64,000 bases of DNA, from positions 1 to 64,000 of the forward strand of contig NZ_QRDZ01000028.1 of the NCBI RefSeq assembly GCF_003386235.1, written 5' to 3'. A program made the position numbers and the translations under genes. A model generated the notes under the pieces. That model had not been told where the DNA came from, did not search any database, and was given only the letters and a program-made list of their open reading frames with translations. Below, in pieces: positions 42,255-52,107 of this stretch. The DNA is from Cohnella phaseoli (lineage in GTDB: Bacteria > Bacillota > Bacilli > Paenibacillales > Paenibacillaceae). Each line of letters opens with the position of its first letter. Within the stretch, counting starts at the first letter, position 1.

Positions 42255-44672
42255 TCAGGGGGCCGCGTTCAGCGAAATCCATGTCGAACCGTCCCAGAGG
42301 AGCAATTGACGCAAATTCGTATCGTAATAGGTCGTAACCCCAGCGATCATTCGGTGGAGCGGACGTTTGGCCGTCGTCCCGGCAAGCGGAAGCACTCCGA
42401 GCTTCAAAAATGAGATTCGGCCGTTAGGATCGACCGGGAACTGCGTATAGACGTTCCGGTCGTTCTGGAACGAATACCAGACGTAATTGTCGAGCTGAAC
42501 CGAATACTCGCCCAGGGCGTTCGCCGCTCTGTCGAAGAAGACGAACCCGGCCGCATCCGCGCGGGCGAGGCCTCCTGTCTTCGCTCCATGCAATTGAGCG
42601 TTGGGGTCGTTCAGTCCTTTGACATGCAACGTTCCGATCCGCAAATACCCGACGGACTCCGGCTCGAAGGACGACATGCCCGTTCCGTAACGATTGTTGC
42701 CGACCCGGACGATGCTCACGCCGCTCTTCTCAATCGGGGAATAGTAGACCGAGAGGCTTTCGATTGAACCGGAGCTGTTATTGACCGTAACGTATCCCGT
42801 ATTCGCATTTCGCAAGGTGACTCCTTCGATATGGAATGTCGAAGCCGCCAAAGCATAGACGCCTTCCAACAGTACAGCCGTGTTGACCTTCGTATGCTCG
42901 ACGTTCAACTGATTGATGACCGTCTCGCTCTCTTCTCCGGTCAAGGCGAAGGGAACGTCGACGTTCGGACGATCCGACTTCAAATAAATGTTATTGAACA
43001 CGTTGCCCGTACGGATCGTCGAACGGAAATCGATTCCCCGATACGAGAAGTTCTCGATTTCCAATGTATCGTAAGTGACCGAGAACGACTCGGCCCCTTC
43101 CCCGTTCGGGCTGTAGATGGCCGTTCCCACATTCTCGATCCTGACGTTGCGAACCGTCGAGCCCCGTTGCAGCGACCATTGCGCCGCCGTGTAGATGCCG
43201 ACGCGGTCGCCCATCGCTTCATGATTCGTGATCAAGCCGCTGTCGAAACCTAAAGCAAGGTCCGCAACGACCGACGTTCTTCCCGCCTTCAGAATCGGAG
43301 CCTTCGGATTGGCGTTAGAGGCGATAAGTCGGGAGACGAACATGCCCGAGCCGACGAAGTTCTGATTCTGAATCTGCAGCGTCTCTTTAATATGATAGGT
43401 TCCCGCAGGTACGAAGACGCTCTTCCCGGTGGCGATCGCTTGTTTGAACGCCGCAGTGTCGTCCATTCCATCGTCCGGGATCGCTCCATAATCCGCCACG
43501 TTAGCATAGCCGATCCGGTACTCTCCGGAGGTTGGAATCGGAACGCTGCCGCGAGCGACTGAAATATCGTCGATGGCGATCCCGCCTCCCTTGCGAATGC
43601 CCCAGGTCAACGCATAATCGTCGGCCGCGCCCGTCGTGAAGGTCAGCCTCGCTACCCGGTATTGGCCGCGGTCGACAATCTGAGCATCCTCGGCCGCTAC
43701 GTCCGAGCTTCGCCATAGTACATCATGTCCGCCGCTGAAGTTAAAGCCGGATACTGTCCCCGTCGATGCGGATTTTGCATACAAGTAGTAGAAGCCGTCC
43801 ACGGGTTCCGCTGCGAACGCTTTGTACTTAAACGTTATCGTATACTGGGTATTCGCCGTCAGCTTCAGCTTCTCGGAATCCGAAGTCAGAAACTCCTTCC
43901 ACTCCTCCGTCGTTCCCGCCGACGCTTTGACGACGTATTGTCCGTTAATTCGCTTGTCCGCATCGTTAGAGACCGCTCCGCCATTCAGCGTTGTCCACAC
44001 GGTGCCGGTCGTTTGCCCGTTCTCGAATCCTTCCGGAGCAGCCGTGTCGACGGGTTCCGGCGGAAGCGCTTCTAATCCGCCTTCCCTTATTTTGATGTCG
44101 TCGACGACGAGAGCTCCGCCGTTGTGAATGCCGAATACCCAAGCATAGTCCCCGCTCCCCTTGGCGGTAAAGCTCATTTGCGCCAGCCGCTCGGAGGCTT
44201 GCCCGGTCACTCGGACGTGGTCGGTCGCAAGCTGCTCGGTCCGCCAGACGACCTCCCCTGCGCCGTTGAAGTTAAACCCTACCGTTTCGCCAGTGCCGTC
44301 CAGCTTTCCGTAGAGATAGAAGAACTCTCCCGCAGGCTCCGGGGTCAGAACGCGATACTTGAAGCTGACCGTATACGTTTTCTGCGGCGTAAGCGGAAGC
44401 TCCCCCTGTTCAAGCTTCAGAAACTCCGCCCATTGCTGGCCGTTCGCACTCGAGCCCTTGACGGAATATGCACCGGCCAGCTTCTCCGTCGCGGCGGACG
44501 TCAGACTGCCGTAGGGCGCTCCGAGCGTCAGCTTCGAGCCGGTCATCGTCCCGCTCTCGAAGCCCTCCGACAGCAGTACCGTTTCGGCCGCGGAGGCAAC
44601 CCCGCTGCCGCGCAGCCCATAACCAGTCAACAGCAACGCCAAAACCGTAAACCAAATCGCGAACTTTTTCAT
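42255..44672 (-). CDS. Secreted pectate-lyase/GH55-like protein with two N-terminal carbohydrate-binding modules (locus 4)
   Basis: An 805-residue exported protein. The signal peptide ends at about residue 29 (GVASAAE). Two related beta-sandwich modules follow (about 30-195 and 207-380); each starts with a GFE(S/N)G segment and contains YT(V/I)(S/T)FKY and DDI, as in CBM4/9-like domains. The catalytic-type part begins at about 391 with NVADYGAIPDDGMDDTAAF, the usual opening of pectate lyase 3/GH55 right-handed beta-helices. GAGGGGAAAC precedes the ATG. Last gene of locus 4; its position equals that of the beta-helix gene in locus 2. It probably attacks a plant or fungal polysaccharide; bond specificity unknown. 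Confidence 0.85.
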   Translation of the reverse strand: MKKFAIWFTVLALLLTGYGLRGSGVASAAETVLLSEGFESGTMTGSKLTLGAPYGSLTSAATEKLAGAYSVKGSSANGQQWAEFLKLEQGELPLTPQKTYTVSFKYRVLTPEPAGEFFYLYGKLDGTGETVGFNFNGAGEVVWRTEQLATDHVRVTGQASERLAQMSFTAKGSGDYAWVFGIHNGGALVVDDIKIREGGLEALPPEPVDTAAPEGFENGQTTGTVWTTLNGGAVSNDADKRINGQYVVKASAGTTEEWKEFLTSDSEKLKLTANTQYTITFKYKAFAAEPVDGFYYLYAKSASTGTVSGFNFSGGHDVLWRSSDVAAEDAQIVDRGQYRVARLTFTTGAADDYALTWGIRKGGGIAIDDISVARGSVPIPTSGEYRIGYANVADYGAIPDDGMDDTAAFKQAIATGKSVFVPAGTYHIKETLQIQNQNFVGSGMFVSRLIASNANPKAPILKAGRTSVVADLALGFDSGLITNHEAMGDRVGIYTAAQWSLQRGSTVRNVRIENVGTAIYSPNGEGAESFSVTYDTLEIENFSYRGIDFRSTIRTGNVFNNIYLKSDRPNVDVPFALTGEESETVINQLNVEHTKVNTAVLLEGVYALAASTFHIEGVTLRNANTGYVTVNNSSGSIESLSVYYSPIEKSGVSIVRVGNNRYGTGMSSFEPESVGYLRIGTLHVKGLNDPNAQLHGAKTGGLARADAAGFVFFDRAANALGEYSVQLDNYVWYSFQNDRNVYTQFPVDPNGRISFLKLGVLPLAGTTAKRPLHRMIAGVTTYYDTNLRQLLLWDGSTWISLNAAP

Positions 44673-44699
44673 TCGTTTCCCCTCGATTCTGGTAATTGG

Positions 44700-45581
44700 T
44701 TAACCTTTTACGCTTCCGAGCACGATTCCTTTTACGAAAAACCTTTGCAGGAACGGATAAACGAACACGATCGGCAGCGTCGCGATCAAAATTTGCGCCG
44801 ATTTAATCGTGCGGTCCGATACGATCGCGAGCTCGGCTCGGCTTAAATGCTGGATGAACGTCATGTCCCGCTGCATAATGACCGTCTGCAGGTAGCTCTG
44901 CAACGGATAATGCTCAGGACGGTTCATGAGGATGAGCCCGTCAAACCAGCTGTTCCAATGCCAGACGACCGCAAACAACGATACGGTAGCCAGAGCGGGC
45001 AATGCGGCGGGCAAATAGATTTTCCACAACGTGGTCCAATGCCCGGCCCCGTCCATGAATGCCGCTTCCTCCAGCTCCTTGGGCAGTTGGCGGAAGAAGT
45101 TCAGCATCAGCACGACGTTGAAGACCGGCACGCCCGCCGGGAGCACTAGCGCCCAGATCGAATCCAGCAGCTCAAGCTGGCGGATAACCATGTACCACGG
45201 AATAAGCCCTCCGGAGAACAGCATCGTAAAAAAGAAAAACCAGGCATACCCGGTTCTCGAGCGGAATGTAGCCGACTCCTTCGATAACGGGTAGGCGATC
45301 AGAATCGTCAGCAGCAAATTCAATCCGCCGCCGAGAGCCACCCGCTGCAACGTCACCCACATGGAGCTCCAGATTTCCCCCCGTGTCATCACGAACCGAT
45401 AAGAGTCCAGCGTAAAATCGACCGGCCAGAACCTCACCCACCCCGCGGTCACGGCCGAACTTGAGCTGAGCGATACGGCGGCGATATGGACGAGCGGCGC
45501 GATGCACAGCAGCGATAAGGCGATCAGGAAAACCGCATTAAGCGCGGAGAATAGCCTGGCGCCCGTCGATTGTCCAAGCAC
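44700..45581 (-). CDS. ABC transporter permease, LplC/YtcP type (locus 4)
   Basis: A 293-residue membrane permease ending in PFLQRFFVKGIVLGSVKG, as in LplC/YtcP proteins. The EAA loop is at about residue 170 (EAAFMDGAGHW). There is no ATG in the right place: the start is a GTG at 45581 with AGGAGG eight bases upstream. An open frame continues far upstream within the LplB gene but is not translated as such. About 60 percent alike by eye to the LplC-type permease of locus 2. Confidence 0.92.
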   Translation of the reverse strand: MLGQSTGARLFSALNAVFLIALSLLCIAPLVHIAAVSLSSSSAVTAGWVRFWPVDFTLDSYRFVMTRGEIWSSMWVTLQRVALGGGLNLLLTILIAYPLSKESATFRSRTGYAWFFFFTMLFSGGLIPWYMVIRQLELLDSIWALVLPAGVPVFNVVLMLNFFRQLPKELEEAAFMDGAGHWTTLWKIYLPAALPALATVSLFAVVWHWNSWFDGLILMNRPEHYPLQSYLQTVIMQRDMTFIQHLSRAELAIVSDRTIKSAQILIATLPIVFVYPFLQRFFVKGIVLGSVKG

Positions 45582-45592
45582 GTAGATTCCTC

Positions 45593-46498
45593 CTAGAAGA
45601 TGCGGTAATCCGCCAATTTGTAAGCCGCGTAATACGCGACAGAGATGAACAGGAACGATACGACCGATTTGAACAACCCGACCGCGGTCGCAACGCCGTA
45701 TTGGGCTTGCTGCAGCCCGAGCCGATAAACCAGCGTGTCGATGATATCGCCGCTCGCGTATACTTGGGCGCTGTACAGGTTCACGATCTGGTCGAAGCCG
45801 GCGTTCAGCACGTTCCCGAGGCTCAGCACAACCATCAGCACGATAATCATCCGCATGCCCGGCAGCGTAACGTGCCAAGTCTGCTTCCAAAGGCTCGCCC
45901 CATCGATGATTGCCGCCTCGTATTGCTGCGGATCGATGCCGGTCAATGCGGCCAAATATACGATCGTCGCGAAGCCGAATTCCTTCCAGACATCCGAAAT
46001 CACCATCGTATAAGGAAACCAGTCGTTGCTGCCCAAGAAAAAGATCGGTTTGATGCCGAAAGCGCCAAGCGCTTGATTCACCAGTCCGGAGGAAGGAGAC
46101 AGAAGGTCCACAAGCACTCCGCCCAAAATAATCCAGGATAGAAAATGAGGCAAATAAATGAGCGTCTGCACGCTTCGCTTGATCGCCTGGTTGCGAAGCT
46201 CGTTCAGCAGCAGCGCCACCGTAAGCGGTACGACGATGCCGGCGACCATTTTCATCACCGCGATGAATACGGTGTTCCACAGCACTTGAAAAATACCCGG
46301 CAGATCGAGCACATAGCGGAAGTTATCCCATCCGATCCAGGCCTGATCCCCGAAAAACCCTTTCGCGGGAATGAACTTCTGGAAAGCGATGTACGTGCCT
46401 AGAATAGGGACGTAGGAAAATATGAGCACGAGCAGCAGTCCGGGCAAAATCATCAGGTGAAGCGGCAGATTGCGCGACAGCGCTCTAGATTTGATCAT
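45593..46498 (-). CDS. ABC transporter permease, LplB type (locus 4)
   Basis: A 301-residue membrane permease starting with a short basic stretch and the helix LMILPGLLLVLIFSYVPILG. The EAA loop is at about residue 193 (EAAIIDGASLW), and the ending YYAAYKLADYRIF is characteristic. AAGGAGG eight bases before the ATG at 46498. Pairs with the LplC-type permease, 11 bp downstream. Confidence 0.93.
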   Translation of the reverse strand: MIKSRALSRNLPLHLMILPGLLLVLIFSYVPILGTYIAFQKFIPAKGFFGDQAWIGWDNFRYVLDLPGIFQVLWNTVFIAVMKMVAGIVVPLTVALLLNELRNQAIKRSVQTLIYLPHFLSWIILGGVLVDLLSPSSGLVNQALGAFGIKPIFFLGSNDWFPYTMVISDVWKEFGFATIVYLAALTGIDPQQYEAAIIDGASLWKQTWHVTLPGMRMIIVLMVVLSLGNVLNAGFDQIVNLYSAQVYASGDIIDTLVYRLGLQQAQYGVATAVGLFKSVVSFLFISVAYYAAYKLADYRIF

Positions 46499-46567
46499 CG
46501 TTGAAAGCCTCCTTCACGTTGCCAAAGAAAACAAGGGAAGGGAGGCGTCCCCTTCCCTGTGCCCGGA

Positions 46568-48277
46568 TTACGACTTGCTCGCCCGATACCACTCGTTCGC
46601 TTCTTTTGTAATCTGCTCGCCGCCCAGCTTATTCCAATCCTGTACGAACGTATCGAATGCATCGATCGGAAGCTCTCCCAGAATGATCCGGGTGAACGTC
46701 TCGTTCGTCAGCTTGCCGAGCGTTGCGCTCTTCTCCGCCATCGTCTCGGTCGGCGCTCCGACGAACTTGTTCATCATGAAGCGGTCCGACTCCTTGTACT
46801 GCTTCATCACTCCGTATACGCCGTCGACGTCGTACCCCGCCGCCCAAGACCATAGCTTCTCGTTGCCGTTCTTGTACTCGGCGATTTTGTCTTGAATCAC
46901 CTTCGCTTCTCCGGTCAGCTCCGCCAGTTTGCCGTTTGCCGCCGCCTCGGCGATCGCCAGATACGCGTCCAGGTTTTTGTTCGGCGGCTCCGGAGTGACG
47001 GGCGACAGCTTCCAAGTTCCTTCGGCGTCCCCCGGCAAGTAGTAGGTTCCGAATTCCGCCGTCTCTCCCCAGTTCTTCTCGATGTACGCATTAAACATCT
47101 TGAGCAGAGCTTCGGGATTTTTAGCGTCCTTGCGCACAGCCCAATACTGATAGGTTCCTAGACTGATCTCCGGGCGCGCCGGCTTATCGTCTGCGGAAAG
47201 AAGCGGATAGCCTTTCCATACCGCATTCGGATCGTTGTCGTGATTGGACTGGAACGGCCAAGCGCTCAGCCATTGCTGGCCGAAGGACACGCCTACCTTG
47301 CCGGCGGAAGCGGTCTCCGCCGTCTTGCCCCAATCCTTGACTCCGAACTCTTGATCCAGAAGCCCGTTCTTGAACATCCGCTGGAGTTCGGCGAGCGCGG
47401 CCTTCGTCTCCGGGCGGGTGCTTCCGTGCGCCAAGTTGCCCGATTCGTCTTCGACCCAGATCGTCGGGTAAGCGTGGAACCCGTTAAAGAAACCCTCCAG
47501 TCCGGCGAAGCCGCCGAACAGATCCTTCTGAAGCAGCAGACCGACGGTGTCCGCTTTGTTATTGCCGTCCGGATCTTGGGTCGCGAACGCTTCGGAGATC
47601 GCCACGACGTCCTGCAGCGTCTTCGGCTCCGGCAAATTCAGCTTCTGCAGCCAATCCGTTCGAATCCAGACGAACTGGGCCATATCAATAGACGAGCGAA
47701 TATTGGGGATGCCCATCAGCATGCCGTCGATCGTCGCCGCGTCGAACGGCGCCTGTCCATCCTGCGTCAACACTTCCTTCGTCAAAGGAGCCGCGTTGCT
47801 CTCGTACACGTCCCGCAAATCCATGATCAAGTCAGCCTCTTGCAGTTGCTTCAGCTCGGTCGCATCGACCTGGATGAAATCCGGCACGTCTCCGGAAGCA
47901 AGGGAAACGTTCATTTTTTGCTTGAACTGATCCGGACCTTTGGCGATCCAGTCGTATTTGAAGGTAATGCCTAATTGATCTTCGTATAGCTTCGACCATC
48001 GGTTGTTCTCGAACGTCTCTCCGGACAGCTTGGCCAGCACGCCTTCAAGCGTGTCGTCCGTTACGCCTACCAAAGAGATCTCGATCGGCGGATCGTACTT
48101 GCCCGCCGCTCCGGCGGAAGGCTGAGCGTTCGAAGCGCTCCCGCTCGGAGAAGCCGACGGCGCGCTGGATGAACCGGCATTTCCTTTGCCATTGCCGTTC
48201 TCTCCTCCGCAAGCGCTGATCGTCAGCGTCGCGGTGCAGACGAATGCGATAAATGCTGCTCTAGTTCCTTTTCTCAT
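46568..48277 (-). CDS. LplA-type substrate-binding lipoprotein (locus 4)
   Basis: A 569-residue solute-binding lipoprotein. The lipobox is TISAC (Cys23), followed by a Gly/Asn/Ser/Ala-rich linker. The mature part is the same type as the locus 2 lipoprotein (FKYDWIAKGPDQFKQKMNV, ASGDVPDFIQVD, GVSFGQQWLSAWPF). It lies between the response regulator and the LplB permease. The 94-bp gap upstream carries two exact direct repeats that may be the regulator's binding site. Ligand unknown; similarity to locus 2 suggests a related sugar. Confidence 0.93.
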   Translation of the reverse strand: MRKGTRAAFIAFVCTATLTISACGGENGNGKGNAGSSSAPSASPSGSASNAQPSAGAAGKYDPPIEISLVGVTDDTLEGVLAKLSGETFENNRWSKLYEDQLGITFKYDWIAKGPDQFKQKMNVSLASGDVPDFIQVDATELKQLQEADLIMDLRDVYESNAAPLTKEVLTQDGQAPFDAATIDGMLMGIPNIRSSIDMAQFVWIRTDWLQKLNLPEPKTLQDVVAISEAFATQDPDGNNKADTVGLLLQKDLFGGFAGLEGFFNGFHAYPTIWVEDESGNLAHGSTRPETKAALAELQRMFKNGLLDQEFGVKDWGKTAETASAGKVGVSFGQQWLSAWPFQSNHDNDPNAVWKGYPLLSADDKPARPEISLGTYQYWAVRKDAKNPEALLKMFNAYIEKNWGETAEFGTYYLPGDAEGTWKLSPVTPEPPNKNLDAYLAIAEAAANGKLAELTGEAKVIQDKIAEYKNGNEKLWSWAAGYDVDGVYGVMKQYKESDRFMMNKFVGAPTETMAEKSATLGKLTNETFTRIILGELPIDAFDTFVQDWNKLGGEQITKEANEWYRASKS

Positions 48278-48349
48278 GATCTCACTCCATGTTCGTATTC
48301 AGGGCCCTACAGCCATCGTAAAGCATCCGCTTGCTTCCGCGTAACGGGA

Positions 48350-48378
48350 TTCTCATGACTTCGTTGACTTCTCATGAC
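48350..48378 (-). promoter_or_regulatory. Direct repeats GTCATGAGAA upstream of the locus 4 lipoprotein
   Basis: On the minus strand GTCATGAGAA occurs twice (48369-48378 and 48350-48359), 19 bp start to start. The first copy overlaps the end of the response-regulator gene. Paired direct repeats about two helical turns apart are the usual binding layout for AraC-type activators. No clear -35/-10 pair follows, consistent with an activated promoter. Confidence 0.5.
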
Positions 48379-50045
48379 CTGTTGCCCAGAATGAATTCCT
48401 CCCGGTATTCCTGCGGCGTGCGACCCGTCATTTTCTTGAAAAACCTGGAGAAATACGCCGGAGAGTCGATGCCGACCGCGGCTGCGATATCGCCGATTTT
48501 GCAATTTTCGCGCAGCATCGCTACCGCCCTCTCTAAGCGTAGATCCGCCAAGTAAGCCGTAACGCTCCGACCTGTCGCTTCCTTGAATAGCCGAGAGAGA
48601 TAGGAGGGATTGAAGTATACCGCCTCCGCTAGTTCGACGAGGGAAATCCCTTTATGCAAATGCTGCGAGATATACTCTCTCACATATTCGATCACTTTGT
48701 ATTCCCCGTGCTCCCGTTTCTCCCCGAGACGGTCGAAGATCGCGTCCGCCTTCTCCCGGACAAAGGCGAAAGCTTCCTGCAAAGAGCTATGCCTCTCCGC
48801 GCTAGCCAGCTTCCCGACAAGCGATGCGTCCGAGCTAAGCTCCCGCATTTCCCAGCGGTTCATAGCGGATAGAAGCAGCAGAGAGAGATGCCCGAACGCT
48901 TCCAAACCGGCAGAGTCCTGCAAGCTTAGCTGCCCCCTTCTCGTCAATTGTTCGATTTCCTCCAACCCTCTCATAAAACGCTCTCGATTTCCTTTTTCCA
49001 GATCGGCTCGCAAAGCGTCCCATCTGTTGCGTTCGATAGCAACGTTGGCGACAGAGATGCCTTCTCCCGAAGTTTCCCGGCCTCGGTCCGCAAGCCCCCC
49101 TTCCAGCATGATGAATCCGCTTGCATAAAGCATTTGCCGAACAAGTCCTTGTTGGAGCTTCGGGTAGCGGAGTGCAAGTTCCGCCCATGACACTCCTCCT
49201 TCCGCCATGACGGTGGACAGCGACTGTCCCAAGCTCTCCCGGCAAACCGTGTGAGCCTCGTCCAACGTCTCCATAAGCAGCTTGGACGACACCGGTTCCT
49301 CCAGTCCCGCTCCGGAATCGAACTGAACCAGCCAGACCAAATCTCCGTCGACTGTCGCGTGCGCGAGCTTCGCGTTTCTCCCTTCCAACGTATCGCACAC
49401 GCAGGCAACCGCGAGCCTGAGCGCGGACACTCTCGAGGTTTGCGTCCCGTCGCCGCCCTCTTGCCTGCGCTCATCCAATCGGGAGACCGCCGCCATAACG
49501 GGCTTTCCCGGATCCAAAGCGATTTCCAAATCCCGAAACATCGCTTCTCTATCTTCGAACGTGCCGGGTTCGCCTCGCAACAAAGCCGCCAAGCCTTCGT
49601 TGCGCAGCATGGGTATCGCCGCTTTGACCCGTTCTTCCGCTTGCCGCACCAGCCGTTCTTTTCGTTCGCTTTCCTCGATCTGGACAATCGCTTTGCGCAC
49701 CGTCTCGACGATGACGTCGTCATCCTCGGTTTTCAGAATATATCCGACTGCCTCATTCTTAACGGCCTGGTAAGCAAATTCGAAGTCGGTGTACCCCGTC
49801 AAGAAAATGACTTTGCACTCCGGCCAACGCTCGCGGATTTTGCCGTGCAGTTCGAGTCCGGTCATTCCGGGCATGGCGATATCGGAGACGACGATATCCA
49901 CTCTGCAGCGGTTCAGCCAAGCGAGCGCTTCCGTCACGGTTTCGGCTTTGTACACATCCAACTCGTGCCCGTCGAGTTCGCCAAGCAGCTCCGAAATCCA
50001 ATCCAGCACGTGCCTCTCATCGTCCACCAGCAATATCCGATACAT
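48372..50045 (-). CDS. YesN-type response regulator, REC + AraC HTH (locus 4)
   Basis: A 557-residue response regulator. The receiver domain has DDE at 8-10 and phosphoacceptor Asp55 (VSDIAMPG), with Lys in YILKTED. A long middle region of about 300 residues precedes the AraC-type domain (about 455-557: VYFNPSYLSRLFKEATGRS and IDSPAYFSRFFKKMTGRT). GGAGGGG precedes the ATG at 50045, which lies inside the end of the kinase gene (29-bp overlap). Expected to activate the downstream transporter genes. Confidence 0.93.
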   Translation of the reverse strand: MYRILLVDDERHVLDWISELLGELDGHELDVYKAETVTEALAWLNRCRVDIVVSDIAMPGMTGLELHGKIRERWPECKVIFLTGYTDFEFAYQAVKNEAVGYILKTEDDDVIVETVRKAIVQIEESERKERLVRQAEERVKAAIPMLRNEGLAALLRGEPGTFEDREAMFRDLEIALDPGKPVMAAVSRLDERRQEGGDGTQTSRVSALRLAVACVCDTLEGRNAKLAHATVDGDLVWLVQFDSGAGLEEPVSSKLLMETLDEAHTVCRESLGQSLSTVMAEGGVSWAELALRYPKLQQGLVRQMLYASGFIMLEGGLADRGRETSGEGISVANVAIERNRWDALRADLEKGNRERFMRGLEEIEQLTRRGQLSLQDSAGLEAFGHLSLLLLSAMNRWEMRELSSDASLVGKLASAERHSSLQEAFAFVREKADAIFDRLGEKREHGEYKVIEYVREYISQHLHKGISLVELAEAVYFNPSYLSRLFKEATGRSVTAYLADLRLERAVAMLRENCKIGDIAAAVGIDSPAYFSRFFKKMTGRTPQEYREEFILGNRS

Positions 50046-51792
50046 GCTTTTCCCCTCCAAAATCAATCGTCGCGCGCACCGTCAGACCGCCGCCCGGGGT
50101 GGTTTCGAATCCGAGGCCGCTATCCGGACCGAATTTGATCCGCAGTCGACGATGAATGTTGATCAGTGCAGTAATTTCCGTCTCTTGCCCTAGAGACTGC
50201 TCATCAAGGCTGCGTTCGAGCCGCCCTCTCGTCTCCTCGTCCATTCCCGTTCCGTTATCCTCGATCGCAACGACGAAGCGCTCCCCGTCTCTCCCGTACG
50301 AGATACGGATTCGGCCATCCTTCTCCTTGTTCCGCATGCCGTGTTCAATCGCGTTCTCAATGAGAGGCTGCAAAATCATCCGCGGCACATAGCAATGCTG
50401 AATCCACGCCGGAAGCGGTTCAATGTCGATCTGCAGTCGGCTGACGAAACGCATAGCCTGGATATCGGAGTAGATTCGGGCGTGCTCCGCTTCCTTAGTC
50501 AGCAAAATCTCGTCCTCGCTATTGCGCGTAACGAATTGGAAAAACTCTCCGAGCTTTTTGGAAAATACGACCGCCTTGGAGTTATCCTCCATCTTCACCA
50601 TCCGGTGCAGCATGAAGAAGCTATTGTACAGAAAATGCGGATTGATCTGCGCCTGCAGCTGCTTGAGCTCGGCCCTTTGCGCCAATATCGTCTGCCTGTA
50701 CGCTTGATCGATAGAGGAATTCAACTGTTCGACCGTCCGGTTGAAATGCGCGTACAAGTAGTTGAAATCGTCCTTGTTCCTGCGATGAATGCGCACCTTC
50801 AGGTCGCCCGCCTGCAGCTTGCCGAAAGCGCGAATCACCGTCACGAGCGGCTTATGGATGGAACGATACAGCGATACGGAGAAGAATAGCACGATCAGCA
50901 GTCCCGTCGCGAGGAAAAACCACAACCATTTCCGATAGGTTTGAGCCGGTCCCGTCACGGAATCGATCTCCACCGTTTTGACGAGGGTCATGTCCAGCTT
51001 CTTGGAGTAATGATAGACGGCGAAGACGCTCCTCCCTTCGACGTCGGCGAACGTTTTGCCGTCCGCTGCCGGAGGAAAAGGCGGCTCTCTCGTACTCATG
51101 GCAAAGCCGATCGTCCCCGTCCGCGCTCCCGCGACCCGTTCGCCGCTGGAAGCTCGAATCAATGCGGCATCTTCATCTTGTCCCGGTTGTATCAAATAGG
51201 AGAGAGATTTGTCCAACTGCTCTAGCGATAACGTCACTTCGACTAGAAACAGCGGCTTTCGATTTCTGGAGTTGGGAAACGGAGCCCTCAGCTTAAGGGT
51301 ATCCCCATCCAGCTTGGGAGCGGTCGTGAACCGTTGGCCCGTTCGCCCGAGTAGTTTCAATCCTTCTTGTCCGATATTATCGTAACCGTAAACGCCCGAG
51401 ACGAGCGTATCCGTACCGGGAATATAAGCCGCAACATCCTCGATCAGTTCGCTGCTGCTCTTGATCGCGAACAGCCGCTGCTGCAATCTCGTAATCGCGC
51501 TGCGGCGTTCGGAAATTTTCATAATCGGGGAGATCGTCGCTAGATTGTTGAGATTGTCGTCATTCAGGCTATCGAGTAGCAAAATCTTCATCTGTTCGAC
51601 CTTCGTCTCCAGCTCGTTCAGGTAATACGCCGTCTGGGAGTCCATCGACTGATACACCTGCTCTTTCACCGCCTGAATCCCCCAGTTGTAGATCAACAGC
51701 CCAATGACATAGACGGGGGTCAGAATCGCGATAAAAAGCAGCAGCATTCTCATATAGACGGAGTTTCTCCATGGAATTCTGAATTTGTTCAT
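50017..51792 (-). CDS. YesM-type sensor histidine kinase (locus 4)
   Basis: A 591-residue sensor kinase: TM1 at about 13-33, extracellular sensor, TM2 at about 287-307 (WLWFFLATGLLIVLFFSVSL), HAMP, then the kinase core with His386 in QINPHFLYNSFF, N-box PLIENAIEHGM and G-box EDNGTGM. AGGGAGAG precedes the ATG. First gene of the locus 4 operon. Confidence 0.93.
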   Translation of the reverse strand: MNKFRIPWRNSVYMRMLLLFIAILTPVYVIGLLIYNWGIQAVKEQVYQSMDSQTAYYLNELETKVEQMKILLLDSLNDDNLNNLATISPIMKISERRSAITRLQQRLFAIKSSSELIEDVAAYIPGTDTLVSGVYGYDNIGQEGLKLLGRTGQRFTTAPKLDGDTLKLRAPFPNSRNRKPLFLVEVTLSLEQLDKSLSYLIQPGQDEDAALIRASSGERVAGARTGTIGFAMSTREPPFPPAADGKTFADVEGRSVFAVYHYSKKLDMTLVKTVEIDSVTGPAQTYRKWLWFFLATGLLIVLFFSVSLYRSIHKPLVTVIRAFGKLQAGDLKVRIHRRNKDDFNYLYAHFNRTVEQLNSSIDQAYRQTILAQRAELKQLQAQINPHFLYNSFFMLHRMVKMEDNSKAVVFSKKLGEFFQFVTRNSEDEILLTKEAEHARIYSDIQAMRFVSRLQIDIEPLPAWIQHCYVPRMILQPLIENAIEHGMRNKEKDGRIRISYGRDGERFVVAIEDNGTGMDEETRGRLERSLDEQSLGQETEITALINIHRRLRIKFGPDSGLGFETTPGGGLTVRATIDFGGEKHVSDIAGGR

Positions 51793-51919
51793 CGTGGCGT
51801 CTCTCCCTGTCGAATGGCGATTCGTCTAACTTCTCATTATAGTCGCTTTCGCTTGGCACCGGATTAGCACTATGATGATTTGTTTGACTTTTTATGCGTA
51901 ATATCGGCGCAAACAAGCA

Positions 51920-51958
51920 AAAACGCCTTCGGCGTCCTCTGGACGATGAAGGCGTTTT
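51920..51958 (-). terminator. Terminator-like hairpin between locus 4 and the Rpn gene
   Basis: AAAACGCCTTC (51920-51930) pairs with GAAGGCGTTTT (51948-51958), with T-runs on both strands. It probably ends the Rpn-family gene. The rest of the 315-bp stretch 51793-52107 shows no gene. Confidence 0.75.
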
Positions 51959-52107
51959 GTCGGAGACGATTCAGATAAGGATAGCGAATTTTATACTTTC
52001 TGAATCGTTCAAAAAAGCCTGTCCTTAGACAGACTTGAAGAGGGTAGTTCTAAATAACGATCGTGTCGTCACTCTCTAGCTTTCTCAGCCATACGATCAT
52101 GCAGCCT

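Noticed and set aside
45582..46280. Long upstream extension of the LplC-type frame in locus 4
   Set aside because: It overlaps the LplB gene, has low-complexity shadow sequence, and the GTG at 45581 has a strong ribosome site.
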